From Kytococcus schroeteri (GTDB taxonomy: Bacteria > Actinomycetota > Actinomycetes > Actinomycetales > Dermatophilaceae), in the NCBI RefSeq assembly GCF_002847825.1, contig NZ_PKIZ01000001.1:1-64000 (forward strand): a stretch of DNA of 64,000 nt. Direction: 5' to 3'. A program made the position numbers and the translations under genes. Shown in pieces: positions 42,638-51,838 of this stretch; position 1 is the first letter of the stretch, and every line of letters begins with the position of its first letter. The notes beneath the pieces are model-generated. The model made no database searches. It was not told the origin of the DNA and saw only the letters and a program-made list of their open reading frames with translations.

Positions 42638-45600
42638 ATGACCACCGCCCCGACGCCCCCCGAGCAGGACCCGCTGCGCGCCGGCCACCTCGCCCCCTCG
42701 CCGCGCACCCTGGTGGACCTCTTCCTCGAGACCGTCGAGAGCTCCGGTGACGCGCCCGCCGTCGCCGCCGGCGGCAGCGTGCTCACCTACGACGAGTTCC
42801 ACGAGGCCTCCGCCGAGCTCGCCGCGCGCCTCGCGGAGCTCGGCATCGGCGCCGGCGACAAGGTGGGCGTCCGCGTCCCCTCGGGCACGGCGGACCTCTA
42901 CGTGGCGATCATGGGCGTGCTGCTGGCCGGTGCGGCCTACGTGCCGGTGGACGCCGACGACCCCGACGAGCGCGCCCGCACCGTCTTCGAGGAGTCGCAG
43001 GCCGCCGCCGTGGTGGGCGCCGACCTCGTGATCTCCTCCCGGCTGGACGCACACCGCGAGCCGGTCGAGCCCGCCCTGCCGGACCTGGCGGACGACTGCT
43101 GGGTGATCTTCACCTCGGGCTCCACGGGCAAGCCCAAGGGCGTGGCCGTCACGCACCGCTCCGCGGCCGCCTTCGTCGATGCCGAGTCGCGCCTCTTCCT
43201 GCAGGGGGCCCCCATCGGGCCCGGCGACCGGGTCATGGCCGGCCTGTCGGTGGCCTTCGACGCCAGCTGCGAGGAGATGTGGCTGGCCTGGGCGCACGGG
43301 GCCTGCCTGGTGCCCGCCCCGCGCTCCCTGGTGCGCTCCGGTGTGGACCTGGGCCCGTGGCTCGTGGCCAACGACATCACCGTGGTCTCCACCGTGCCCA
43401 CGCTGGTCTCCATGTGGCCGGCCGAGGCGATGGACCGGGTGCGCCTGCTCATCGTGGGCGGGGAGGCCTGCCCGCCGGAGCTCGGCGCGCGCTTCGCCAC
43501 CGACACCCGCGAGGTGTGGAACACCTACGGGCCCACCGAGGCCACCGTGGTGGCCTGCGCCGCGCAGGTGACGGCCGAGCCGCCGGTGCGTATCGGCCTG
43601 CCGCTGGACGGGTGGGACCTGGCGGTCGTCGACGCCGAGGGGCAGCCGGTCGCCCCCGGCGAGGAGGGTGAGCTGATCATCGGCGGCGTCGGCCTGGCGC
43701 GCTACCTGGACCCTGCCAAGGACGCCGAGAAGTACGCCCCGATGCCGACGCTCGGCTGGGAGCGCGCCTACCGGTCGGGTGACGTGGTGGTCAACGACCC
43801 CGCCGGGCTGCTCTTCCGTGGCCGCGCGGACGACCAGGTGAAGGTGGGCGGGCGCCGCATCGAGCTGGGGGAGATCGACTCCGCGCTGCTGCAGCTGCCG
43901 GGTGTGGCGGGCGCCGCCGCGGCGATCCGCAGGACCGAGTCGGGCAACACCCTCATCGTGGGCTACCTGACGGTGGACGAGGCCTTCGACCGCGCGGCCT
44001 CCCTGGCCCGCCTGCGCGCCGACATGCCCGCCGCCCTCGTGCCGCGGCTGGCCGTGGTGCCGGACCTTCCCACCCGCACCAGCGGCAAGATCGACCGCGA
44101 CGCCCTGCCGTGGCCGCTGCCCGAGGAGGAGGGCGCCGGCGACAGCGCCCTGGACGAGACCGGGCAGTGGCTGGCCGACATCTGGAACACCGTGCTGGGC
44201 GCCCGGCCGACCAGCCCGGACGAGGACTTCTTCGAGCTGGGCGGCGGGTCGCTCACCGCGGCGCAGATCGTGGCCCGCGTCCGTGAGCGGTACGTCAACG
44301 CGACGGTGGCCGACGTCTACGAGCACCACACCATCGGTGCCTTCGCCAGCTGGCTGCAGGGACTGGACGGCCCCACCGGCCGCCTCAACGAGCAGGTGCC
44401 CCCGGTGGGCCGCGGCGTGCAGGCCGTGCAGCTGCTGGCCCTGCTGGGGCTGCGCACGCTCACCGGTCTGCGGTGGGTGTTCTGGATGGCCCTGGGGGCC
44501 CGCGTGCTGGACCTCCTGGGCTGGGAGGCGGCCTCGCTCGTGCCGATGGCGCCCTGGTGGGCGCTCGGCCTGGGCTGGGTGCTCCTCGTGCTGCCCGCCG
44601 GCCGCCTGGCCCTGGCCGCCCTCGCGGCCCGGGTGCTGCTGACCGGGGTGCGCCCCGGTACCCACCCGCGGGGCGGGGGAGTCCACCTGCGCCTGTGGCT
44701 CGCCGAGCGCTTCGCCGACGAGGCGGGCGCGGGCCTGGTCTCCGGTGCCGGGCTCGTGCGCTGGTACGCCCGCCTGCTCGGCTGCCGGGTGGGGCGCGGC
44801 GTGGACCTGCACGCCATGCCGCCGATCACCGGCCACCTCACGCTGGGTGAGGGCTGCGCGGTGGAGCCCGAGGTGGACCTGCAGGGTCACTGGGTGGACG
44901 GCGCGACCCTGCACGTGGGCCCCATCGAGGTGGGGGAGCGAGCCCGCATCGGCGCCCGCTCCACGCTCGTGGGCGGTGCCCGCGTCGGCGCCGACGCCGA
45001 GGTGGCCCCCGGGTCCACCGTGTTCGGGGACGTGCCCGCCGGCGAGCGGTGGTCGGGCTCCCCGGCCATCCGCGCCGGCCAGGCCCGTGGCCCGTGGGCC
45101 GACGCCCCGCGCCGCCGCCCGGTCTACACCGGTCTCTACGCCCTCACCGGCGTGCTCATCTCGCTGCTGCCGCTCGTGGCCACGCTCGTCGGCGGACTGG
45201 TGCTCTGGCGCCCGCTGGCCGGGGCCGACTCGCTGGGGGAGGCCGTCCGCACCGCCCTGCTCTGGCTGCCGCTGGCGGGCCTGGCGGGCTACGCCACCCT
45301 CGCGCTGCTCATCCTCGTGCTGGTGCGTCTGGCCGGCAGCGGCCTGCAGGGCGGCCACCACCCCACGCAGAGCCGCCGCGCCCTGCAGGCCTGGGCCACG
45401 CTGCGCCTCATGGACGAGGCCCGCACCTGGCTGTTCCCCATGTACGCCGGCGCCATCACCACGCTCTGGCTGCGCCTCCTGGGCGCCCGCATGGGCAAGG
45501 ACGCCGAGGCCTCCACGGTGCTCATGATCCCCAGCCTCACCCGGGTGGGTGCCGGGGCCTTCCTCGCCGACGACACGCTCATCGGCGGGTACGAGCTCGG

Positions 45601-46513
45601 CGGTGGCTGGATGCGCGTCGAGCGCGTGAAGATCGGCCGCGGGGCCTTCGTGGGCAACTCCGGCATGACCGCGCCGGGCCGCAAGGTGCCCAAGAAGTCC
45701 CTGGTGGCGGTGCTCTCGGCCGCGCCGCGCCGCAAGAAGGCCAAGGCCGGCGCCTCCTGGGTGGGCTCGCCGCCGGAGAAGCTGCGCCGCGCCCCCTCCC
45801 AGGTCGACGCGGCACGCACCTACGCCCCGCCGCGCCACCTGCGCGTGCTGCGGGCGATGGTGGAGTCCTGCCGCGTGCTCGCGCTGCTGGCGCACCTGGT
45901 GCTGCACCTGCTGGGTGCCGCGGCCCTCTGCTGGCTCGCCGCCCGATGGGGCTGGGGCGCCGCCGCGGCCGCCTCCGGTCTGGTGCTGCTCGCCTGCGGT
46001 GTCCTCGCCGTGCTGGTGGCGGTGGTGGCCAAGTGGCTGCTCGTGGGGCGCTGGAAGCCCTCGGAGCACCCGCTGTGGTCCGGCATGGTCTGGCGCGGTG
46101 AGCTCGCCGACGCGTTCGTGGAGTCCGTGGCCGTGCCGTGGATGCTGCGCGCCGTCCCGGGCACCGCCCTGCTGAACCTGTACTTCCGGGTCATGGGTGC
46201 CCGCGTGGGCCGTGGCGTGTGGTGCGAGACCTACTGGCTGCCCGAGCACGACCTCATCGAGCTGGGCGCCGGTGCCACGGTCAACCGCGGCTGCGTCGTG
46301 CAGACCCACCTCTTCCACGACCGCGTGCTGGCCATGGACACGGTGCGCCTGCGGGCCGGGTCCACCGTGGGCCCCAACTCGGTGGTGCTCCCCGCCTCCA
46401 CCCTGGGCCGCGACGCGACCGTGGGACCGGGCTCCCTGGTGATGCGCGGCGAGTCCGCGCCCGACCGCACCCGGTGGGTCGGCAACCCCATCGGCCCGTG
46501 GGTCGAGGACTAG
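42638..46513 (+). CDS. Pls/PosA-type single-module peptide synthetase (poly-amino acid synthetase-like)
   Basis: A 1291-residue membrane enzyme that should activate one amino acid and polymerise or transfer it. An adenylation domain (about 20-520) has SGSTGKPKG at 160-168, YGPTEA near 297, YRSGD and GRADDQVKVGGRRIELGEID. A carrier domain has Ser538 (LGGGSL). Then three hydrophobic blocks (about 595-671, 828-901, 1080-1134) alternate with three left-handed beta-helix domains (about 713-801, 947-1031, 1186-1272). This is the layout of epsilon-poly-lysine synthetase. At the position equivalent to GrsA 239 it has Glu212, which suits a basic amino acid. GGGAGGA precedes ATG 42638. The substrate is inferred, not proven. 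Confidence 0.88.
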   Translation: MTTAPTPPEQDPLRAGHLAPSPRTLVDLFLETVESSGDAPAVAAGGSVLTYDEFHEASAELAARLAELGIGAGDKVGVRVPSGTADLYVAIMGVLLAGAAYVPVDADDPDERARTVFEESQAAAVVGADLVISSRLDAHREPVEPALPDLADDCWVIFTSGSTGKPKGVAVTHRSAAAFVDAESRLFLQGAPIGPGDRVMAGLSVAFDASCEEMWLAWAHGACLVPAPRSLVRSGVDLGPWLVANDITVVSTVPTLVSMWPAEAMDRVRLLIVGGEACPPELGARFATDTREVWNTYGPTEATVVACAAQVTAEPPVRIGLPLDGWDLAVVDAEGQPVAPGEEGELIIGGVGLARYLDPAKDAEKYAPMPTLGWERAYRSGDVVVNDPAGLLFRGRADDQVKVGGRRIELGEIDSALLQLPGVAGAAAAIRRTESGNTLIVGYLTVDEAFDRAASLARLRADMPAALVPRLAVVPDLPTRTSGKIDRDALPWPLPEEEGAGDSALDETGQWLADIWNTVLGARPTSPDEDFFELGGGSLTAAQIVARVRERYVNATVADVYEHHTIGAFASWLQGLDGPTGRLNEQVPPVGRGVQAVQLLALLGLRTLTGLRWVFWMALGARVLDLLGWEAASLVPMAPWWALGLGWVLLVLPAGRLALAALAARVLLTGVRPGTHPRGGGVHLRLWLAERFADEAGAGLVSGAGLVRWYARLLGCRVGRGVDLHAMPPITGHLTLGEGCAVEPEVDLQGHWVDGATLHVGPIEVGERARIGARSTLVGGARVGADAEVAPGSTVFGDVPAGERWSGSPAIRAGQARGPWADAPRRRPVYTGLYALTGVLISLLPLVATLVGGLVLWRPLAGADSLGEAVRTALLWLPLAGLAGYATLALLILVLVRLAGSGLQGGHHPTQSRRALQAWATLRLMDEARTWLFPMYAGAITTLWLRLLGARMGKDAEASTVLMIPSLTRVGAGAFLADDTLIGGYELGGGWMRVERVKIGRGAFVGNSGMTAPGRKVPKKSLVAVLSAAPRRKKAKAGASWVGSPPEKLRRAPSQVDAARTYAPPRHLRVLRAMVESCRVLALLAHLVLHLLGAAALCWLAARWGWGAAAAASGLVLLACGVLAVLVAVVAKWLLVGRWKPSEHPLWSGMVWRGELADAFVESVAVPWMLRAVPGTALLNLYFRVMGARVGRGVWCETYWLPEHDLIELGAGATVNRGCVVQTHLFHDRVLAMDTVRLRAGSTVGPNSVVLPASTLGRDATVGPGSLVMRGESAPDRTRWVGNPIGPWVED

Positions 46514-46572
46514 GCTGACGCCTTCCCCCGAGCCCGAAGACCACCCGACGAACCCTCTGCGAACAGGCGCCC

Positions 46573-47889
46573 ATGACCCACCCCGACCCGTACCTGCGCG
46601 GCCACGGCGACACCCGCTACCGCGTCCACCACTACGACCTGCAGCTCACCTACGCCGTGGTGACCAACCGCCTCGACGAGCGGGCGCGGCTGCACGTCGA
46701 GGTCGTCGAGCCGACTCACCACCTGAAGGTCGACCTGCGCGGCCTCCAGCTGGGCGGTGCCACCGTCGACGGTGCCCCGGCCAGGTACCGGCGCACCAGC
46801 GGTGGCTGGTCGGTCGCCGTCGGGGACCGGCGGGCCGGGGAGCGGCTCGTGCTGGAGCTCAAGGTGTCCGGCAAGCCGCGCCCGGTGCCCGGCACCCACG
46901 GTGAGGCCGGGTGGGAGGAGCTGACCGACGGCTCGATGGTGGGCTCGCAGCCGCAGGGCGCGCCGTCGTGGTTCCCGTGCAACAACGACGCCGCCGACAA
47001 GGCCACGTACCGCATCGAGGTGCTCACCGACGCCCACTACCAGGTGGTGGCCAACGGTACCCGCACCGTCTGCGAGCGCCAGGGGCGCCGCACCCGCTGG
47101 GTGTACGAGATGGACCGCCCGATGTCGCCCTACCTGGCCACCCTGCAGGTCGGCCGCTACGTGGAGACGCCCTGCGATGCGTCGGTCCCGGTGAGCATCG
47201 TCCACCCGCCGACGGTCCGGGTGGGGGAGGGCACCTCGCTCGAGCACCAGGGGCGCATGGTCGACTTCCTCAGCGGGCTGTTCGGCCCCTACCCCTTCGC
47301 GCAGTACCGCGCGGTGGTGGTGGACGACGACCTGGAGATCCCGCTGGAGGCTCAGGGTCTGAGCACCTTCGGCCGCAACTACGTCGAGGCGGTCTGGGAG
47401 AACGAGCGCCTGGTGGCCCACGAGCTGGCCCACCAGTGGTTCGGCAACGCCGTCACCGGTGAGCTGCTGCGCGACATCTGGCTGCACGAGGGCTTCGCCT
47501 GCTACGCCGAGTGGCTGTGGTCCGACCATCGCCGCACCTGGGAGCCCGGCCCCTCCGTGCAGGAGCAGGCCGCCCGGCACCACGCCGAGCTCGAGGACCT
47601 GCCGGCCGGGGTGACCCTCGCGGCCCCCACCATGCGCCGCATGTTCGACGACTGGGTCTACAAGCGGGGCGCGCTCACCCTCCACGCGCTGCGCGCCGTG
47701 GTGGGCGACGAGACCTTCTTCGACCTGCTGCGCACCTGGGTGCAGGCGCACTCCGGCGGCACGGCCAGCACGGCCCAGTTCGTGGCCCACTGCGTGCAGG
47801 GGTCCGGTGCGCAGGGCGCCCTGGTGGAACAGACCCTCCACGCCTGGCTGCACGAGCCGCAGCTGCCGCCGCTGCCCGAGCTGGCCTGA
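46573..47889 (+). CDS. M1 family zinc metallopeptidase
   Basis: A 438-residue gluzincin. The zinc site is His283-Glu284-x-x-His287 with Glu306 (HELAHQWFGN then WLHEGF), and Tyr363 is the likely catalytic tyrosine. The usual GAMEN substrate loop is replaced by IPLEAQGLSTF, as in a short M1 subgroup without the C-terminal helical domain. No signal peptide is seen. It follows the Pls-like synthetase by 59 bases, with a TAGGCT hexamer at the synthetase stop. M1 peptidases that degrade epsilon-poly-lysine are known in producers, so product trimming or self-protection is a reasonable inference. Confidence 0.93.
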   Translation: MTHPDPYLRGHGDTRYRVHHYDLQLTYAVVTNRLDERARLHVEVVEPTHHLKVDLRGLQLGGATVDGAPARYRRTSGGWSVAVGDRRAGERLVLELKVSGKPRPVPGTHGEAGWEELTDGSMVGSQPQGAPSWFPCNNDAADKATYRIEVLTDAHYQVVANGTRTVCERQGRRTRWVYEMDRPMSPYLATLQVGRYVETPCDASVPVSIVHPPTVRVGEGTSLEHQGRMVDFLSGLFGPYPFAQYRAVVVDDDLEIPLEAQGLSTFGRNYVEAVWENERLVAHELAHQWFGNAVTGELLRDIWLHEGFACYAEWLWSDHRRTWEPGPSVQEQAARHHAELEDLPAGVTLAAPTMRRMFDDWVYKRGALTLHALRAVVGDETFFDLLRTWVQAHSGGTASTAQFVAHCVQGSGAQGALVEQTLHAWLHEPQLPPLPELA

Positions 47890-47925
47890 GCCCGGGCACC
47901 GCCCGGGCGCGAGGTGCCGCGCGGC

Positions 47926-48456
47926 TCAGTGCCAGACGAGCCGCACCGGGCCCGGGGGCGTGACCGCCACGGCCGCGGTCTGCCCCGCATGGTCCAGGTC
48001 CACCAGCGTGGCCGGCGGCCCTGCCAGCACCGTGCCGTCCATCGCCAGCCGGACCGTCCGCGGGTCGGTGGCCAGCCCCGTGCCGTGCGCCTTGAGCAGC
48101 GCCTCCTTGCGCACCCACAGGCGGGTGCGGGCGGCGTCGTCGGCGCAGGTCTCCCGCGGGTGCAGGGCCACGGCGTCGAAGCCCGCGAAGGCCACGGCGC
48201 CGTGGTGCTCGGTGTCCACGCCCACCCCGGCGCCCACGCAGAGGGCCACGAGCGCCGGGCCCGGGTCGCGGGGGCGGGAGAGCGACACCGAGGCGCCCTC
48301 CACCCCGCGCAGCACCGGCCGGCCGTGTGCGGCGGACCCGCACTGCGGGCAGGCGTGGGCGAGGGACAGGCCGGGGGCGCCGGTGACGGCGGCGGCCAGG
48401 GCGAGCAGCGCGGTGTGCGCGTCGCCGGGGGCGCGCGCCAGGTGGACCTCGGGCAC
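47926..48456 (-). CDS. 4'-phosphopantetheinyl transferase (Sfp-like, short)
   Basis: A 176-residue enzyme that loads the phosphopantetheine arm onto carrier domains. The magnesium and CoA motifs GVGVDTEHHG and WVRKEALLKAHGTGL are present; the length is at the short end for the Sfp group. The start is GTG 48456, with TACGGT six bases upstream and no ribosome site. It lies tail to tail with the M1 peptidase gene, 36 bases away. Its closeness to the synthetase suggests that Ser538 of that protein is its main target. Confidence 0.82.
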   Translation of the reverse strand: MPEVHLARAPGDAHTALLALAAAVTGAPGLSLAHACPQCGSAAHGRPVLRGVEGASVSLSRPRDPGPALVALCVGAGVGVDTEHHGAVAFAGFDAVALHPRETCADDAARTRLWVRKEALLKAHGTGLATDPRTVRLAMDGTVLAGPPATLVDLDHAGQTAAVAVTPPGPVRLVWH

Positions 48457-48513
48457 ACCGGCACCGTAGTCCGTGCCCCGCACCCGTCCCGCCCCTCGTG
48501 CGAGGATCGCCCG

Positions 48514-49368
48514 ATGGGCCGCCTCACCGTCCGCCGACCGATCCTCCGCCTCCGGGGCCAGGAGCCCGCCCGCCGGGTGGTCGACACCCTGGCCGGCGAG
48601 GAGCCGCTGGAGATCCGGGTGGCCGGGCGGCCGCTGGCGGTCACCATGCGCACCCCGGGCCACGACGTGGAGCTGGCCACCGGCTTCCTGGTCTCCGAGG
48701 GCGTGCTGCGCCGCGGGGACGACCTGCGTGCCGCCATCCACTGCGGCGGGCCGGGTACCGGGGGAGGGGAGCCCAACACCTACAACGTGCTCGACCTCGC
48801 GCTGGCCGAGGGCGTGGAGCCGCCGGGGGAGGCGGTGGAGCGGAACTTCTACACCACCAGCAGCTGCGGCGTGTGTGGCAAGGCCAGCATCGAGGCGGTG
48901 CGCACCACCTCGGTGCACGACCTCACCACCGACCGCTGCCGGGTCTCCCGCGCCACCCTGGCCGCGCTGCCCGGGGCCCTGCGCGAGGCCCAGCGGGTGT
49001 TCGACAGCACCGGGGGCCTGCACGCCGCGGGCTTGTTCGACGCGGCCACCGGCGAGGCGCTCGTGGTGCGTGAGGACGTGGGGCGCCACAACGCGGTCGA
49101 CAAGGTGGTGGGCTGGGCCGCCCAGCACGACCGCCTGCCGGCCCGCGGCACGGTGCTGCAGGTCTCCGGGCGGGCCAGCTTCGAGCTGGTGCAGAAGGCG
49201 GTCATGGCCGGCATCCCGGTGCTCAGCGCGGTCTCCGCGCCCTCCTCGCTGGCGGTCGAGCTGGCCGACGAGCAGGGACTCACGCTCCTGGGTTTCGTCC
49301 GCGGCGACTCGATGAACCTCTACGCGCACGCCCACCGGGTCGAGGGGGTCGACGCCGCCACCTCGTGA
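48514..49368 (+). CDS. fdhD: Formate dehydrogenase accessory sulfurtransferase FdhD
   Basis: A 284-residue protein that carries sulfur to the molybdenum cofactor of formate dehydrogenase. The essential cysteines are Cys118 and Cys121 (SSCGVCGKAS). TPGHDVELATGFLVSEG and DVGRHNAVDK are family blocks. No formate dehydrogenase gene is in the window. The start ATG 48514 is divergent from the phosphopantetheinyl transferase gene. Confidence 0.95.
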   Translation: MGRLTVRRPILRLRGQEPARRVVDTLAGEEPLEIRVAGRPLAVTMRTPGHDVELATGFLVSEGVLRRGDDLRAAIHCGGPGTGGGEPNTYNVLDLALAEGVEPPGEAVERNFYTTSSCGVCGKASIEAVRTTSVHDLTTDRCRVSRATLAALPGALREAQRVFDSTGGLHAAGLFDAATGEALVVREDVGRHNAVDKVVGWAAQHDRLPARGTVLQVSGRASFELVQKAVMAGIPVLSAVSAPSSLAVELADEQGLTLLGFVRGDSMNLYAHAHRVEGVDAATS

Positions 49369-49429
49369 CCCGCCCGCGGTAGTAGGCTCCGACCCTCAGC
49401 AGGCCCCGCGGACGGCGAGGGAGGTGGCC

Positions 49430-50257
49430 ATGGCGCAGCAGGAGCCCGACCAGCGGCCGCGCAACCTCATCGAGGAGCTGCTGGCCAACCCCGTCGAGCC
49501 CGCGTACGCCGCGGCCCACGAGCGGCGCCGTCGTGCCGGCGAGGGTCCCGCCCCCGCCCGCCGGGCCCCGGCCGGACTGGCCCTGGGCGCCACGCTCGTG
49601 CTCATCGGTCTGGTGCTGGTGGCCGGCTACCAGAACCTGCGCGAGGACCTGCCGGCCGACGCCCCCCGCGCCCAGCTGGCCGCCCGCCTCCACGAGGAGC
49701 AGGACCTCTTCGCCGAGGAGGCCGCGGCGCTCGACCGGGAGCAACGGGCCGTGGAGGAGCAGCAGGGCCACCTCCTGCGCGAGGGGGGCAGCGGTGAGCT
49801 CGCCGCGCAGGTCGAGGCCCGTGGCGTCGCCGCGGCGGCCACCCCCGTCACCGGTGCGGGGCTGGTCCTGCAGCTCGACGACGCGCCGGGGCCCGACCCC
49901 GAGCAGCGGGTCGTCGCTGCGGACCTCCAGCGCCTGTCCAACCTGCTGTGGGCCTCCGGGGCGCAGGCCGTGAGCATCAACGGCCACCGCCTGAGCTCCC
50001 TGGCCGGCATCCGCTTCGCAGGCCAGGCCCTGGTGGTGGACTTCCGCGCCCTGGACCGCCCGTACACGGTGGAGGCGGTGGGTCCGGCCACGATGCCGGA
50101 CCGCTTCGCCGAGCTGGGGGGTCAGGACCACCTGCGCCACCTGCGTGACGAGGTGGGCCTGCGCACCAGCACCCGCCGGGCCGCGGACCTCACGGTGCCG
50201 GCCGACCCCACCCTCACGCTGCACCATGCCCGCCCCGTCACCGTGGAGACTCCATGA
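49430..50257 (+). CDS. DUF881 membrane-anchored protein (first copy)
   Basis: A 275-residue protein with a membrane helix at about 48-68 and an outside part made of a coiled coil (about 80-120) and a DUF881 domain (AAATPVTGAGLVLQLDD, LLWASGAQAVSINGHRL). It equals Rv1823-like proteins that sit beside the small basic protein. The function is unknown; an envelope or division role has been suggested from context. GCGAGGGAGG precedes ATG 49430, and TAGGCT at 49383-49388 is the likely -10 for the operon. It overlaps the next gene by four bases. Confidence 0.9.
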   Translation: MAQQEPDQRPRNLIEELLANPVEPAYAAAHERRRRAGEGPAPARRAPAGLALGATLVLIGLVLVAGYQNLREDLPADAPRAQLAARLHEEQDLFAEEAAALDREQRAVEEQQGHLLREGGSGELAAQVEARGVAAAATPVTGAGLVLQLDDAPGPDPEQRVVAADLQRLSNLLWASGAQAVSINGHRLSSLAGIRFAGQALVVDFRALDRPYTVEAVGPATMPDRFAELGGQDHLRHLRDEVGLRTSTRRAADLTVPADPTLTLHHARPVTVETP

Positions 50258-50586
50258 TCCCCGCCCTCGGCCTCGTCCTTGGCATCCTGCTGGGCGTCTG
50301 GCTCCAGCCCGACGTGCCCTGGTGGTTGGAGCCCTACCTGCCCATCGCCGTCATCGCCGCGCTGGACGCCGTGTTCGGTGGTGCCCGCGCCGCGCTGGAC
50401 GGCATCTTCTCCGAGCGCGTCTTCGTGGTCTCCTTCCTCTCCAACGTGGTGGTGGCCGCCTTCATCGTCTGGATCGGCGACCAGCTCGGGGTGGGCTCGC
50501 AGCTCACCACCGGGGTGGTCGTCGTGCTGGGTCTGCGCATCTTCAGCAACCTCGCCGCCATCCGGAGGCACCTGTTCCATGCCTGA
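50254..50586 (+). CDS. Small basic family protein
   Basis: A 110-residue integral membrane protein with about four helices, opening IPALGLVLGILLGVWLQPDVP and including YLPIAVIAALDAVFGGARAALDGIF (about residues 29-53). The family is found almost only next to DUF881 genes, as here. Function unknown. ATG 50254 overlaps the previous stop as ATGA, and its end overlaps the next DUF881 gene by eight bases. Confidence 0.92.
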   Translation: MIPALGLVLGILLGVWLQPDVPWWLEPYLPIAVIAALDAVFGGARAALDGIFSERVFVVSFLSNVVVAAFIVWIGDQLGVGSQLTTGVVVVLGLRIFSNLAAIRRHLFHA

Positions 50587-51319
50587 GTCCCCGCAGCCCG
50601 GCGCGCGTCCCCCGCGCCGTCCCCGCCCCCTGCCGAGGCCCCGGCGCACCGGCTGGCGGGCCTTTGGCGGCCGCGGCAGCACCACCGCCGCGGTCCTGCT
50701 GGGCCTGCTCGGCTTCGCGCTGTCCACGAGCAGCCTGGACCCGCAGCGCGATGCCGTGCGCGACCTGAGCGAGGCCGAGCTGGTGGAGCTCCTCCACGAC
50801 GTGGAGGCCCACGACGACGAGCTCGATGCCCAGCGGGTGGCCCTAGAGGAGCAGAAGGCCGCCCTGGAGGCCGGGTCTGGGCGTTCCGAGGCCGAGAAGC
50901 AGGCGCGCCGCCGCTCCCAGGAGCTGGGCATCCTTGCCGGCGTGGTGCCGGCCGCCGGCCCCGGCATCCAGATGACGGTGCCGGCGGCCGGGGAGCTCGG
51001 GGCCGGGACCCTGCTGCAGGCCGTGCAGGAGCTGCGCGACGCCGGCGCCGAGGCCATGGAGGTGAACGGTCACCGGGTGGTGGCCGGCAGCTGGTTCGTC
51101 GACGACACCGAGGGGCGGGTGGTCATGGACGGTGAGGTGCTCCGCCCGCCCTACCGGTTCCGCGCCATCGGGCCCGCCGAGACCCTGGCCACCGCCATGC
51201 GGATCCCCGGCGGCGTGGTGGAGTCCGCCGCCCAGGAGGGCTCCCGGGTGAGCGTGCTGGTGCGCGACGAGGTACGGGTGGAGGCCACCGTCCCGCTGGA
51301 GGAGGGCGCCGGACGGTGA
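50579..51319 (+). CDS. DUF881 membrane-anchored protein (second copy)
   Basis: A 246-residue paralogue of the protein at 49430-50257, with a Pro/Arg-rich cytoplasmic tip, one helix at about 34-50, a coiled coil (about 57-105) and the DUF881 domain (VVPAAGPGIQMTVP, LRDAGAEAMEVNGHRV). The two copies flank the small basic protein and may form a complex with it. A TAGGAT hexamer at about 51340 separates it from gcvH. Confidence 0.9.
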   Translation: MPESPQPGARPPRRPRPLPRPRRTGWRAFGGRGSTTAAVLLGLLGFALSTSSLDPQRDAVRDLSEAELVELLHDVEAHDDELDAQRVALEEQKAALEAGSGRSEAEKQARRRSQELGILAGVVPAAGPGIQMTVPAAGELGAGTLLQAVQELRDAGAEAMEVNGHRVVAGSWFVDDTEGRVVMDGEVLRPPYRFRAIGPAETLATAMRIPGGVVESAAQEGSRVSVLVRDEVRVEATVPLEEGAGR

Positions 51320-51381
51320 CGACTGTGGCACGGGACACTAGGATCGACCCACCATCACCCGAAGGAGTGCGAGGAGCGCCC

Positions 51382-51762
51382 ATGGACTACCCCCAGGACC
51401 TGCTGTACACCGACAAGCACGAGTGGCTGCGTGAGGCCGGCGACGGCGTCTACCGCGTGGGCATCACCGACTACGCCCAGGACGCGCTGGGTGACGTCGT
51501 CTTCGTGACGCTGCCGGCCGTGGGCGAAACCTTCTCCCGCGACGACGCCGCCGGTGAGGTGGAGTCCACCAAGTCCGTCAGCGACGTGTACTCCCCGCTG
51601 AGCGGCGAGATCACGGCCGTCAACGACGCGCTCGACGCCACCCCCGAGAACGTGAACTCCGACCCCTACGGCGAGGGCTGGATCTTCGAGATCAAGGTCT
51701 CCGAGTCCTCCGAGGTCGAGGACCTCCTCGACGCCGAGGCCTACACCGCCACGCTCGACTGA
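51382..51762 (+). CDS. gcvH: Glycine cleavage system H protein
   Basis: The 126-residue lipoyl carrier shuttles the aminomethyl group between P, T and L proteins. Lipoyl-lysine Lys64 is in ESTKSVSD, the usual site. GAGGAG precedes ATG 51382; the longer frame adds 22 residues that overlap the promoter. A strong terminator follows, so it is separate from the FHA gene. Confidence 0.97.
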   Translation: MDYPQDLLYTDKHEWLREAGDGVYRVGITDYAQDALGDVVFVTLPAVGETFSRDDAAGEVESTKSVSDVYSPLSGEITAVNDALDATPENVNSDPYGEGWIFEIKVSESSEVEDLLDAEAYTATLD

Positions 51763-51776
51763 GCGCAGCACCCCCG

Positions 51777-51815
51777 GACGACGGGTGCCGGGGGCGACCC
51801 CCGGCACCCGTCGTC
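51777..51815. terminator. Terminator after gcvH
   Basis: A perfect 18-base stem (51777-51794 with 51798-51815) with a CGA loop. Confidence 0.85.
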
Positions 51816-51838
51816 GACCACCAGAAAGGACCAGGCGC

